A stretch of 64,000 bases of DNA, from the NCBI RefSeq assembly GCF_015710975.1, contig NZ_CP049783.1:186001-250000 (forward strand). Reading direction: 5' to 3'. Positions 17,824 through 26,552 of this stretch are shown piece after piece; positions within the stretch are counted from its first letter, which is position 1; each line of letters opens with the position of its first letter. The notes beneath the pieces are model-generated. The model ran no database searches. It was not told the DNA's origin and worked only from the letters and a program-made list of their open reading frames with translations. A program made the translations under genes and the position numbers. The DNA is from Paenibacillus polymyxa (GTDB taxonomy: Bacteria > Bacillota > Bacilli > Paenibacillales > Paenibacillaceae).

Positions 17824-18861
17824 TTATTTCGAAGGAACTGTAATTTCGCCTTTAATGATTTTTTGCTTGTATTGTTCTACAAGATCAAGCACGTCTTTAG
17901 GAACGTTTTTCGTAGATGTATCTGCCAAACCAATTCCGTTATCCTTCAGAGCCAGTGTTTCGACACCGCCCTTAAACTTACCGTCAATTACTTCTTGGGA
18001 TACGCGTTTTACTGCTTCATCTACGCGTTTTACCATCGACGTTAATGTTACTTCATCACCAAACTCAAGGGATTGGTCTTTATCTACGCCGATAACCCAT
18101 ACTTGCTGACCTTGCTGCTTACGTGCAAGTGCTTCGTTAAATACGCCTGTTCCTGATCCGCCAGCTGCATGGAAAATAATATCTGCACCATCGTTGTAGA
18201 TCGTTGCTGCTGCAGCTTTACCTAAATCCGGCTTATCAAACGCACCCGTATAGTTCACAATCAGTTGTGCTTTTGGATTTACAGCCTTAATCCCTGCTTC
18301 AAACCCTTTTTCAAAACGTTTGATCAACGGGCTGTCTTGTCCACCCACAAAACCAATTTTGTTTGTTTTAGTAAGCTTACCAGCTACAACCCCTACCAGG
18401 AAGGAACCTTCATTTTCAGCAAATACAACCGATTTGACATTAGGCGCATCCACAACACTGTCAATGATCGCCAAATTTTTGTTCGGATTGTCTTTTGCTA
18501 CTTGTCCAATCGCATTCGCCAGATTAAAACCGATACCCCAAGTCAGGTTAAAATCACCTTTAACGAATTGGTTCAGGTTAGGAATATAATCTTGGTCGGA
18601 TTTACTTTGCAGGTATTTAACTTTAACGCCTGATTCTTTCTCAATAGCTTGAAGTGCCTCCCAAGCAGATTGGTTAAACGATTTGTCGTTTACTCCGCCC
18701 ACATCTGTAACCATGCCAAGTTGGACATTTGATGTTTTGGCAGAACCGCCTGCTTCTCCACCATTTGCATTGGAAGCACCTTGATTTTTGTTACCGCAGC
18801 CTGCGAGAATGACCGAGATCGCCAGCAGCATAACCAAAGACATACTAAACAATTTCTTCAT
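17824..18861 (-). CDS. nupN: BMP-family nucleoside-binding lipoprotein (NupN-like)
   Basis: 345 aa. Signal peptide of the lipoprotein type ending in LAGC (Cys22 lipidated), then a low-complexity linker and a periplasmic-binding-type BMP domain (LGMVTDVGGVNDKSFNQSAWE; IGFVGGQDSPLIKRFEKGFE; HAAGGSGTGVFNEA). It captures the nucleoside outside the membrane and hands it to NupPQ. It is the first gene of the nupNOPQ operon. GGGGG ribosome site about 11 bases before the ATG. Confidence 0.93.
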   Translation of the reverse strand: MKKLFSMSLVMLLAISVILAGCGNKNQGASNANGGEAGGSAKTSNVQLGMVTDVGGVNDKSFNQSAWEALQAIEKESGVKVKYLQSKSDQDYIPNLNQFVKGDFNLTWGIGFNLANAIGQVAKDNPNKNLAIIDSVVDAPNVKSVVFAENEGSFLVGVVAGKLTKTNKIGFVGGQDSPLIKRFEKGFEAGIKAVNPKAQLIVNYTGAFDKPDLGKAAAATIYNDGADIIFHAAGGSGTGVFNEALARKQQGQQVWVIGVDKDQSLEFGDEVTLTSMVKRVDEAVKRVSQEVIDGKFKGGVETLALKDNGIGLADTSTKNVPKDVLDLVEQYKQKIIKGEITVPSK

Positions 18862-19155
18862 GCTGATACTGTTCCCCCTTAGTGTTAGATCCCTGGACTG
18901 TCTCTTTTCTTTAGAAAATGTATTTCATTTTCATGTCATTTACTGACGAGACAGATCGTACAGAAGACTTACTTTAGAGATTATACAATTATGATCGGCT
19001 AAAATCTAGACAATTAATAACCTTGGGTCAATTTTTTTTAGAATTTCAAAAATGTAAGCGTTACAAAGTTAAAAAAACCATACATTCTATCATCATACGT
19101 CATATTTATTCGTATTTTGAAGAAAATGAAGTCTTTTTTAATGTTAAGTATGTAC
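18862..19155. other. nupN upstream region
   Basis: AT-rich leader. A TATAAT hexamer on the minus strand near 18985 is a possible -10 without a good -35. TGTAAGCGTTACA at 19053-19065 is a palindrome resembling a catabolite-response element but one base short. No purine riboswitch core was found. Confidence 0.4.
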
Positions 19156-19198
19156 AAAAAAAGGCGTCCCTACACAGCGTACTGCTCGGGACACCTTT
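19156..19198 (-). terminator. Terminator of infC-rpmI-rplT
   Basis: Minus strand 11-bp stem AAAGGTGTCCC/GGGACGCCTTT (one G-T pair) followed by seven Ts, 30 bp past rplT. Confidence 0.88.
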
Positions 19199-19228
19199 GT
19201 TACCACTTCCGTGGTTTTCACGCCTTAA

Positions 19229-19588
19229 TTAAGCGTTGATTTTACCTTTAGCAACAGTTGCCAAAGAGTTGAATGCATTAATATCATTGACTGCAAGATC
19301 AGCCAAGATTTTACGGTTAATGTCTACACCAGCCAATTTCAGACCGTGCATCAATTTGCTGTAAGACAAACCATTCAAACGAGCTGCTGCGTTGATACGC
19401 ACGATCCACAGTCTGCGGAAGTTACGTTTCGTCTGACGACGGTCACGGTATGCGTAAACAAGCGATTTCATTACCTGCTCGTTAGCTGTTTTAAAAATGC
19501 GGTGTTTGGAACCAAAATAACCTTTAGCAAGCTTCAATACTTTTTTATGACGACGACGAACGACGAATCCGCCCTTTACTCTTGCCAT
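19229..19588 (-). CDS. rplT: 50S ribosomal protein L20
   Basis: 119 aa, the normal length. The basic N-terminal helix ([23 protein letters not shown]) and the C-terminal domain ([28 protein letters not shown]) are characteristic. It binds 23S rRNA early in assembly and, in bacilli, represses its own operon through the infC leader. Last gene of infC-rpmI-rplT. Confidence 0.98.
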   Translation of the reverse strand: MARVKGGFVVRRRHKKVLKLAKGYFGSKHRIFKTANEQVMKSLVYAYRDRRQTKRNFRRLWIVRINAAARLNGLSYSKLMHGLKLAGVDINRKILADLAVNDINAFNSLATVAKGKINA

Positions 19589-19640
19589 ATCAAAAGACCT
19601 CCCAAATAATGTTTATACTTTATTTATTGCCGTGCTTATG

Positions 19641-19841
19641 CTATTTCAGGTTAGCAAGACCTTGTTTCAAACGTCTAACGTCCCCAGGTGCCATCTCAGG
19701 GTTAGTACCCAGAACGCGTTTTGCACGTTTGGATTTGTGGGAAAGCAAGTGGTTTCTGTAAGCTTTGTAACGCGTCACTTTACCAGTACCGGTAATTTTG
19801 AAGCGGCCTTTAAGGCTGCTATGTGTTTTCATTTTTGGCAT
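19641..19841 (-). CDS. rpmI: 50S ribosomal protein L35
   Basis: 66 aa, Lys/Arg-rich, typical [20 protein letters not shown] start and SHKSKRAKR core. It lies 20 bp after infC and about 50 bp before rplT with a GGAGG site, the standard bacterial order. Structural part of the large ribosomal subunit. Confidence 0.98.
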   Translation of the reverse strand: MPKMKTHSSLKGRFKITGTGKVTRYKAYRNHLLSHKSKRAKRVLGTNPEMAPGDVRRLKQGLANLK

Positions 19842-19861
19842 TGAACTTCCTCCTTAATTTG

Positions 19862-20374
19862 TCATTGACTCTTTGGAGCCAATATCATAATCATGCTGCG
19901 TCCTTCGAGCTTGGGTTGGCGCTCCACGGTACAAAGATCAGCAACTTCCGTTTTCACACGTTCGAGAATTTTTTGACCCACATTAGCATGGGTAATTTCG
20001 CGACCACGGAAACGAACAGAGCATTTCACCTTGTCCCCTTCATTCAGGAACTTCACCACATTGCGAAACTTGGTTTGGTAGTCATGTTCCTCGATGTTGG
20101 AACGGAACCATACCTCTTTGATGTCAACGATCTTCTGGTTTTTACGGGCTTCCTTTTCTTTCTTTTGTTGCTCATAGCGGAATTTTCCGTAATCCATAAT
20201 CCGACACACGGGCGGCTTCGCTTGAGGCGCCACGTTCACGAGATCCAAGTTTGCGTCAATCGCCATTTGCAAAGCTTCACGAGTCGGTTTAATCCCGATT
20301 TGTTCCCCGTTTGCACCAACTAGACGCACTTCTCTCACTCGAATCTCATCATTGATCATATGTTCCTTACTAAT
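19862..20374 (-). CDS. infC: Translation initiation factor IF-3
   Basis: 170 aa if started at ATT (20374-20372). The ATG five codons inside (20359) lacks a good site, whereas GGAGGTGGAGGG sits directly before the ATT, and translation from there gives (M)SKEHMINDEIR, which aligns with the SKDFIINE-type N-terminus of Bacillus IF-3. AUU starts on infC are known in E. coli and Geobacillus and underlie autoregulation by IF-3. The body has the linker KKEKEARKNQK and the C-terminal domain VKCSVRFRGREITH. It keeps ribosomal subunits apart and checks the start codon. Confidence 0.95.
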   Translation of the reverse strand: MSKEHMINDEIRVREVRLVGANGEQIGIKPTREALQMAIDANLDLVNVAPQAKPPVCRIMDYGKFRYEQQKKEKEARKNQKIVDIKEVWFRSNIEEHDYQTKFRNVVKFLNEGDKVKCSVRFRGREITHANVGQKILERVKTEVADLCTVERQPKLEGRSMIMILAPKSQ

Positions 20375-20582
20375 AACCCTCCACCTCCAGAACCTGTTAT
20401 TGTTGTATTGTGTTTAAGCACAAAAAAGGGATGACGACTATGCAGCCGACATCCCTGTCTGATACTCAATTCATCATGAAAGTTCAATTCACAAATCATT
20501 GGATCATGACCAGCCGGCAATACCGGACAGGTGAGAAGTCGGTCCTTCTACTTGTTAATCCATACTTTTCAATTAACATACT
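20375..20582 (-). ncRNA. L20-type leader of infC-rpmI-rplT with attenuator
   Basis: A 5' leader of about 200 nt separates the promoter and infC. It contains a strong terminator: AGGGATG/CATCCCT outer stem (20456-20450 with 20433-20427), an inner CG-G-CT stem, and six Ts (20427-20422). This layout matches the Firmicute L20 leader, in which L20 protein promotes termination. Identity is by position and terminator; the L20-binding fold was not modelled. Confidence 0.75.
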
Positions 20583-20587
20583 CAAAT

Positions 20588-20616
20588 ATCATATCATGTT
20601 ACTACTGAGTCGTCAA
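20588..20616 (-). promoter_or_regulatory. Promoter of infC operon
   Basis: Minus strand TTGACG (20616-20611), 17-bp spacer, TATGAT (20593-20588). Confidence 0.75.
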
Positions 20617-20679
20617 CACTTTTATAAAAACAGTTGAAGCCCAGCCTCTGTAGGACACAAAGTTTTACTTTATCGTCCA

Positions 20680-21918
20680 TTAACCTTGCTTGCTCTGAAC
20701 CTCTTCCAGACGAACGACACGCGTATGCTGGGTGTGACTCCATTGCTTGTTGTTCTGTGTAAAGAACGCATAGAACGTAATCGGATACCACGAAATCAGA
20801 TAGACCGGGAACAGCAGCAAGTACAAATATACTTTTTTGAACGTGACCTTTTCCAAGATCATCGCGATCAAAAAGGTAACAATATTCAGCCCCACAGCCA
20901 CAAAACCGGTCCAAGCAGGGAATTGTACGTAGATATTTTCAATATTGGGTCCACCAAATAATGCAATATCTACCCACATCGCTACTGTCATCAAGAAGGT
21001 AAACAGTACGATATACACGTTTAGACCATAAAGAGCCATATCGAATTTAATCAGGCTTCTATGCTTGATACTCTGCCACAGCAACGGGAAGAAATAACGA
21101 CGAGCAACCGTAAAGTGACCTTGCATCCAGCGCAGACGCTGTCTGGACGAAGCTTTGAACGTCAACGGCTTCTCATCATAAACCTTGGCATCGTAATTAA
21201 ATCTTGGATATACGTTGCGTTGTGTACAACGCATAGTGAATTCCAAATCCTCTACCAGACTTGTTGCACCCCAGCCCATTTCCTTGAGCAGATTTGTTTC
21301 AAAGCACATGCCTGTACCACCGAGGAAATTAGCCATATTCAGGTTATGACGTGACAACTGCCACAAACGGTTGATGTACCAATAAGATACCCCGTATGCG
21401 GCTGTGATCCAAGAGTCCTCAGGATTCTTAGTATCAATGTATCCCTGGATAACACGGGCGCCTGAGCACAAGTCATTGTTCATTTCGCTTAAGAAATTGG
21501 TATGCGCCAAATTGTCAGCATCAAACATGACAATGGCATCATATTGACGCGGCATAGCCCATAGCTCCTTGAGCATCCACTCAATAGCATAGCCTTTACC
21601 ACGCAAATTCGGATTCGTACGTTCACATGCATTCATGCCGTGAGCACGAACGATGTCCGCTGTCTTATCTGTGCAGTTATCACAGATTACGAATACGTCG
21701 TACAGCTCCTTTGGATAGTCAAGCTGCTTGAGATTTTCCATCAATGCTCCGACAACTTGTTCTTCATTGTGGGCAGCGACTAAAATGGCAAATGATTTTT
21801 CTGGAGCCGCCTGCTCTTTCCTTTTCTTGCGAACCAATCCGAACAAGGAGAATGCAAACTGATAGACTGCGATCAACGCCAGTATAATCTGGAGCGTCAC
21901 AAAAATAGCGTCTAACAT
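20680..21918 (-). CDS. Membrane family-2 glycosyltransferase
   Basis: 412 aa. One N-terminal membrane helix, a cytosolic GT2 domain (ILVAAHNEEQVVGALMENL, nucleotide-sugar Asp in FVICDNCTDKT, metal-binding FDADN, acceptor-site VEDLEFTMR and the QRLRW processivity motif), then about three to four C-terminal helices. This is the architecture of polysaccharide synthases such as poly-GlcNAc or cellulose synthase-like enzymes. The sugar and product are unknown. No export partners are adjacent. The upstream leader is long and GC-rich in places. Confidence 0.88.
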   Translation of the reverse strand: MLDAIFVTLQIILALIAVYQFAFSLFGLVRKKRKEQAAPEKSFAILVAAHNEEQVVGALMENLKQLDYPKELYDVFVICDNCTDKTADIVRAHGMNACERTNPNLRGKGYAIEWMLKELWAMPRQYDAIVMFDADNLAHTNFLSEMNNDLCSGARVIQGYIDTKNPEDSWITAAYGVSYWYINRLWQLSRHNLNMANFLGGTGMCFETNLLKEMGWGATSLVEDLEFTMRCTQRNVYPRFNYDAKVYDEKPLTFKASSRQRLRWMQGHFTVARRYFFPLLWQSIKHRSLIKFDMALYGLNVYIVLFTFLMTVAMWVDIALFGGPNIENIYVQFPAWTGFVAVGLNIVTFLIAMILEKVTFKKVYLYLLLFPVYLISWYPITFYAFFTQNNKQWSHTQHTRVVRLEEVQSKQG

Positions 21919-22518
21919 GATCTCTTGTTACCCCCTTTTTATACCCCTTTAAAAATCTTGCGTTTGTCTGTTTTCTATCTGTGTAGCGCAAGTTGCGGCG
22001 CTTTGTGCGCCTTTTCTGTAGTTTTGACCCGACCCTTGCTTTCTTCTTTCGGCTCTGCGCAGCCCCCTTTTGGCTGACACAGGAATGCCATTACGATTTT
22101 CGTTGGTTTTCAATCTTTTGTCAAAGCCCCTAAACGGGTCTCAGCAGCAAAAAAACACGACAAATTCCCGTTTGAACCGAGAATGCGGCGCTGGACCTTT
22201 CATTCATGACGCTTAGGTCTTATTTTCATCCATTTGCTAACTTTTTATTTCTTTGGTCCCTCCTTTTTGTGGGCCAATTAGCAACCACTTCTAATCACTC
22301 TATCTTATTAGACGGATGAACGCAAAGAAAGTTATACAATACTGCTTATATTCCATTAACATTTTTGTGTAGAATTGAACCAGATAAGTGGTGATTCTTG
22401 AAATGAACAGCGTTTAAAAATATGATGAGAGCAAGAGAATAATTACTTAGATCTGATTCTGTCAAATTGATTCAAAATATTTGCCGACAGACCTGAACCG
22501 GCAACCGGAGGAAACCAA
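21919..22518. other. 600-bp gap with GC-rich hairpins
   Basis: This spacer between divergent genes holds no supported ORF. On the minus strand, ahead of the glycosyltransferase, there are GC-rich hairpins: GGCGC/GCGCC (near 22000) and CAGCC/GGCTG (near 22070). It may be a structured leader, but no known riboswitch core was recognised. On the plus side only the CGGAGGAAA ribosome site of the PAP2 gene stands out. Confidence 0.4.
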
Positions 22519-23046
22519 ATGCAACGTCTAGTCGTAAAACTTGTAAATCTGGAGCAGCGATTGTTCAAATGGATCAACGGGCGCTTACACAACCGTTTTT
22601 TGAACTTTTGGCTGTACTATCTCACACATTTAGGCGGCGCTACCTTTACTATAGCCTCTACGCTTCTTATCTGGTGGCTCGCTCCGTATCCATGGAAAGA
22701 TTCCGGCATGAAAGGAGCTATCGCTCTTGCGGTCAGTCACATCCCCGTGGCTATCGTTAAAAAGCTGTATCCGCGGATACGTCCGTACTTGGCGCTACCA
22801 GGTACGAATACATTTCGCAATCCCCTGTCGGATCATTCTTTTCCCTCAGGACACACGACCGCAATTTTTTCGGCTACCGTTCCTTTTATGCTGCAGTCAC
22901 CCATGCTAGCACTGTTGCTGTTGCCTGTAGCGATAATTGTAGGTTTTTCTCGAATTTATCTGGGGCTTCACTATCCCACGGATGTACTTGCAGGAGCAGT
23001 CATCGGAACGTCTGCAGCAATAGGAACGGTTGCATTCTGGCCTTAA
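22519..23046 (+). CDS. PAP2-family membrane lipid phosphatase
   Basis: 175 aa with about five hydrophobic helices. All three acid phosphatase motifs are present: KKLYPRIRPY (K-x6-RP), SFPSGHTTA (PSGH, catalytic His) and SRIYLGLHYPTD (SR-x5-H-x3-D). It likely removes phosphate from undecaprenyl diphosphate or another lipid phosphate at the membrane outer face; the substrate is inferred. CGGAGGAAA ribosome site. It is followed after about 45 bp by a glycolipid-type glycosyltransferase, suggesting a lipid-metabolism operon. Confidence 0.9.
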   Translation: MQRLVVKLVNLEQRLFKWINGRLHNRFLNFWLYYLTHLGGATFTIASTLLIWWLAPYPWKDSGMKGAIALAVSHIPVAIVKKLYPRIRPYLALPGTNTFRNPLSDHSFPSGHTTAIFSATVPFMLQSPMLALLLLPVAIIVGFSRIYLGLHYPTDVLAGAVIGTSAAIGTVAFWP

Positions 23047-23091
23047 AGCCGATATGGTATGATTGAGAACATCCCAGCAGGAACAGGTGAA

Positions 23092-24231
23092 ATGAGAGTG
23101 GCTAAAAAACGAGTGTTATTATTATCGGAAGGTTTCGGTGCCGGACATACTCAAGCTGCCTACGCGCTCTCAAGCAGCTTGCGGAAGCTTTCTCCGGATG
23201 TGCAGACAAGAGTGCTGGAGCTGGGGAGCTTTTTGAATCCGAGAATGGCCCCGCTCATTATTACAGCATACAAGAAGACTGTTGTATCGCAGCCTCGCCT
23301 AGTCGGATTGGTTTACCGTCATCAATACAAAAAATCATTAAACCGTCTTACAACGCTCGCTTTGCACCGTCTGTTCTACACACAGACCCGAAATATTCTT
23401 CGGCAGCTTCGTCCCGATTTGGTGGTATGTACTCACCCCATCCCAAGCGCGGTCATTTCACGTTTGAAGCGCTTAGGTCTACATGTCCCGCTGTGTACCG
23501 TCATAACAGACTACGATGCACATGGAACATGGATTAGTCCTGAGGTTGACCGGTACTTTGTATCTACGCCTGAAGTCATGCGTAAGCTGCGCGCGCGTGG
23601 AGTACCCGTATCAAAAATCCAGGTGACCGGCATTCCGGTGCATCCCAATTTTTGGGAACATCCAGGGCACGATGAAATCAGAGAACAATTTGGACTTAAA
23701 CCCATCCCGACAGTACTTGTTATGGGCGGCGGCTGGGGGCTGATGAATGACGAATTTATACATCGTTCACTTACCGATTGGAGAGAAAAGATTCAATTTA
23801 TTTTTTGTTTGGGGCATAATGATAAAATTCGTCGTAAAATGGAGCTAGATCCCCGGTTTAATCATCCAAATATTCATATTTTCGGATTCACACGGGAAAT
23901 CGACAAATTAATGGAAGTATCGAATTTGCTCATTACCAAACCCGGCGGAATGACATGCACCGAGGGGTTGGCCAAAGGGATTCCGATGCTGTTTCACAAG
24001 CCTCTCCCTGGACAGGAGGAGGAAAATTGTCAGTATTTTACGGCTCAAGGCTTCGGAGAACCGATTACTTCGCTGGATGTTGTCGTTAAATGGATGAACC
24101 GGCTGCTATACGATTTTCCAGAAATCGTTCGCAAGCGACAGGAGCACATTCATAATATAGCGCGATATTATCCTCTTCAGAGCGCACAGAGTATTTTGGA
24201 TATACTGGAACCAAACAGGGTGCTTTCCTAA
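23092..24231 (+). CDS. MGDG-synthase-like glycosyltransferase (UgtP/MurG type)
   Basis: About 379 aa. N-terminal MGDG-synthase domain (LLLSEGFGAGHTQAAYAL, THPIPSAVISRLKRLG, TDYDAHGTW) and a C-terminal GT-B domain (VLVMGGGWGLMND, ITKPGGMTCTEGLAKGIPM). Enzymes of this family move glucose or galactose from UDP-sugar to diacylglycerol for glycolipids and lipoteichoic-acid anchors. Start is uncertain: I choose the ATG with GGAACAGGTG just upstream, but an ATG 11 codons earlier (23059) is in frame. It lies just after the PAP2 gene, probably cotranscribed, and ends inside its own terminator hairpin. Confidence 0.88.
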   Translation: MRVAKKRVLLLSEGFGAGHTQAAYALSSSLRKLSPDVQTRVLELGSFLNPRMAPLIITAYKKTVVSQPRLVGLVYRHQYKKSLNRLTTLALHRLFYTQTRNILRQLRPDLVVCTHPIPSAVISRLKRLGLHVPLCTVITDYDAHGTWISPEVDRYFVSTPEVMRKLRARGVPVSKIQVTGIPVHPNFWEHPGHDEIREQFGLKPIPTVLVMGGGWGLMNDEFIHRSLTDWREKIQFIFCLGHNDKIRRKMELDPRFNHPNIHIFGFTREIDKLMEVSNLLITKPGGMTCTEGLAKGIPMLFHKPLPGQEEENCQYFTAQGFGEPITSLDVVVKWMNRLLYDFPEIVRKRQEHIHNIARYYPLQSAQSILDILEPNRVLS

Positions 24232-24246
24232 AAGGAAGCACCCTGT
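24215..24246 (+). terminator. Bidirectional terminator
   Basis: 11-bp stem ACAGGGTGCTT/AAGCACCCTGT plus inner pairing, spanning the stop codon of the glycosyltransferase, with CTTGTTC on the plus side. It could also stop trmB transcripts coming from the right. Confidence 0.7.
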
Positions 24247-24275
24247 CTTGTTCACTTTATTTATTTTGTCTGCTT

Positions 24276-24989
24276 TTACTTTCCGTATTTTTCAAGCCGT
24301 GTTTTTCCGTACTCTTCCAAAGCATCTTTACCAATCAGCACCTCGACGCGATGAATATTCATACCTTTACCCATGAACTTTTGTTCATATTCCGTCATGA
24401 CATGCTCCTCATTGATTCCATCACGATGAAGGTTTAACGAAATATTCGTCATTTGCAGACCGCTGTCAGCGAATGAATTCAGAGAAAACTCAAACAATGT
24501 CTCCGAATCTGTCTTAAAATGAATTTGTCCTCTGCTATTCAAAAGCTGACGATACTTGTCCAAAAAACGCGGATGCGTCAAACGACGGCGAGCATGCTTG
24601 GCTTTAGGCCAGGGATCGCTAAAATTCAGATAAATGCGTTCTACTTCCCCTGTTTCGAAAACATTCTCGATCTGTTCGATGTTTGCCAGTGCCAATTTGA
24701 TATTGGGCGGTGTAACAACCTCTGAATCACTCCAGGCCAGGCGGGACTTTTCCGTAGCACGGCGAACCAGCTCATCATACATATCAAATCCGATATAGTT
24801 AACCTCTGGATTTCGGTAGCTCATTTGGCTTATAAATTGCCCTTTACCCATACCAAATTCCACATGAATGGGGCGATCATTACCAAAAAGCTGCTGCCAA
24901 TTCCCCTTATACTGTGATGGCTCCAAGATGACCAGATCTTGCTGTTCTTCCAGACTTTCACGTATTCCTTTTCTTCCGCGTAAACGCAT
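24276..24989 (-). CDS. trmB: tRNA (guanine-N7-)-methyltransferase
   Basis: 237 aa. It methylates G46 of tRNA variable loops with S-adenosylmethionine. Motifs: SAM-binding VEFGMGKGQFI, YIGFDMYDELVRRA, and the TrmB signature NFSDPWPKAKHARRRLTHPRFL. Length is normal. GGAGGA six bases before the ATG. The small unknown gene at 25094 lies upstream in the same direction, with a weak hairpin between. Confidence 0.96.
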   Translation of the reverse strand: MRLRGRKGIRESLEEQQDLVILEPSQYKGNWQQLFGNDRPIHVEFGMGKGQFISQMSYRNPEVNYIGFDMYDELVRRATEKSRLAWSDSEVVTPPNIKLALANIEQIENVFETGEVERIYLNFSDPWPKAKHARRRLTHPRFLDKYRQLLNSRGQIHFKTDSETLFEFSLNSFADSGLQMTNISLNLHRDGINEEHVMTEYEQKFMGKGMNIHRVEVLIGKDALEEYGKTRLEKYGK

Positions 24990-25020
24990 GTTACTCCTCC
25001 ATATGCTCTGTTATCAAGGA

Positions 25021-25068
25021 AAAAGGAATTCCACCCCCGCTTGAAGATACGGAAATGAAATTCCTTTT
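25021..25068 (-). terminator. Weak terminator-like hairpin
   Basis: AAAAGGAATT/AATTCCTTTT arms (25021-25030 with 25059-25068) around a long loop, T-rich on both strands. It sits between the 65-aa gene and trmB and overlaps the trmB leader side. Confidence 0.4.
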
Positions 25069-25093
25069 TCAATATATTTGGATTGGGGTCCAA

Positions 25094-25291
25094 CTAGTTT
25101 AATTGTTCATAGTCTACCCCATCAGCAGGTGAAAAATCAATTGTCTTTTGGCAAGCGGCTCTGATTTTTTGACGTGCAGCCGTTCCAATCTGACGATCCT
25201 GCCCAAAACGGACACCAGTCAATGCTAACGCCTCATCAAAGGTTAACTCAACAGTAACTTTATCCATACGCGTCTTATCCTGCGTATTCAT
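25094..25291 (-). CDS. Conserved-looking small protein, unknown
   Basis: 65 aa, soluble, no family recognised. A strong AGGTGATC ribosome site five bases before the ATG and codon use like its neighbours make it a real gene. The sequence VTVELTFDEALALTGVRFGQDR followed by a basic helix (TAARQKIRAACQK) suggests a small alpha/beta fold. Same strand as trmB. Confidence 0.7.
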   Translation of the reverse strand: MNTQDKTRMDKVTVELTFDEALALTGVRFGQDRQIGTAARQKIRAACQKTIDFSPADGVDYEQLN

Positions 25292-25598
25292 AAAAGATCA
25301 CCTCACGGGTTATTTGTGATGGAACCGACGTGCACTTCCCCTAAAGCAGGCGATAGAAATAGCATAGCTGTCTCCCTGAAGAATAATCATTAGCGGCTGA
25401 TAAGTTTTTATCTTCAGGATTAAAAACAGTCCTTTTATCATATGTCTGGTACCGCTTACAATATAACATATTGTGTAACCTTTTTCAATCCGGAAAGCGA
25501 TAAAATCCGCACTTTTTAATGACTTTCTTGGTCAAGTGATTCCCATTTAAGATTGAATTTTGTTACAATAGGGTGATCGTAAAAAAAGGAGTCCTCCC
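25292..25598. other. Divergent promoter region ahead of ytqA
   Basis: Non-coding. On the plus strand TGTTACAAT near 25561-25569 is an extended -10 without a clear -35, about 30 bp before the ytqA ATG. Nothing else stands out. Confidence 0.4.
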
Positions 25599-26552
25599 AT
25601 GAAAACAGATTTGTTGCCTGCTCCTCTCCTGTGGGGAGATAAACGGTTCCATACATGGAATTACGAAATGCGCGAGCAATTTCAAAATAAAGTGTTTAAA
25701 GTCATGCTGGATGCGGGTTTTACTTGTCCAAATCGCGATGGATCCATTGCCAAAGGGGGTTGTACCTTTTGTAGTGCACGCGGCTCAGGTGATTTTGCCG
25801 GACGTCGCCGCGATGATTTGGTCACCCAGTTCAATACGATTCGGGATCGCCAGCATTTAAAATGGCCCAATGCTAAATATATTGGCTATTTTCAAGCCTA
25901 CACCAATACGTATGCCCCGGTTGAGGAACTACGAGAATATTTCGAGGTTATTTTGGAACAGCCCGGTGTTGTCGGTCTGTCCATCGCTACACGTCCCGAT
26001 TGCCTGCCTGATGATGTAGTCGATTATCTAGCCGAGCTGAACGAACGCACGTACCTGTGGGTCGAAATGGGCCTGCAAACTGTCCATGAATCGACCTCTG
26101 AGCTGATTAATCGTGCTCATGATACTCAGTGCTATCTGGATGCTGTAGAAAAGCTACGTAAGCGGAATATCCGTGTGTGCGCCCATATCATTTATGGTCT
26201 ACCGCAGGAGACGCATGAAATGATGCTCGATACAGGACGTGCAGTAGCTGCTATGGATGTGCAGGGCATCAAAATCCATCTCCTGCATCTCATGCGTAAA
26301 ACGCCAATGGTCAAGCAGTACGAAGCCGGATTGCTACGCTTTCTGGAAAAGGACGAGTACATTAAGCTCATTGTAGATACCCTGGAGTTTTTACCCCCTG
26401 AAATGATCGTTCATCGGTTGACCGGAGATGCACCACGTGATTTACTGATGGGGCCTATGTGGTCGCTTAAAAAATGGGAAGTGCTTAACGGCATTGATAA
26501 TGAACTAAAATCACGTGTAACGTGGCAGGGAAAATACTGGAGGAAATCTTAA
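25599..26552 (+). CDS. ytqA: Radical SAM protein YtqA (MnmL), tRNA wobble-U modification
   Basis: 317 aa of the TIGR01212/YhcC family. The 4Fe-4S ligands are C43, C55 and C58 in CPNRDG...GGCTFC, an unusual spacing diagnostic of this group. ATRPDCLP, WVEMGLQT and CAHIIYGLPQET match conserved family segments. In Gram-positive bacteria YtqA has been linked with YtqB to the alternative route to mnm5s2U in tRNA (MnmL), from my recall of recent literature. It is directly followed by ytqB: the TAA abuts the next ATG. AAGGAG ribosome site. Confidence 0.92.
   Translation: MKTDLLPAPLLWGDKRFHTWNYEMREQFQNKVFKVMLDAGFTCPNRDGSIAKGGCTFCSARGSGDFAGRRRDDLVTQFNTIRDRQHLKWPNAKYIGYFQAYTNTYAPVEELREYFEVILEQPGVVGLSIATRPDCLPDDVVDYLAELNERTYLWVEMGLQTVHESTSELINRAHDTQCYLDAVEKLRKRNIRVCAHIIYGLPQETHEMMLDTGRAVAAMDVQGIKIHLLHLMRKTPMVKQYEAGLLRFLEKDEYIKLIVDTLEFLPPEMIVHRLTGDAPRDLLMGPMWSLKKWEVLNGIDNELKSRVTWQGKYWRKS

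Noticed and set aside
19053..19065. TGTAAGCGTTACA as a catabolite-response element
   Set aside because: It is one base shorter than the cre consensus, and no carbon-related gene is nearby.
21919..22518. c-di-GMP, c-di-AMP or purine riboswitch
   Set aside because: No conserved cores of these classes were found on either strand.
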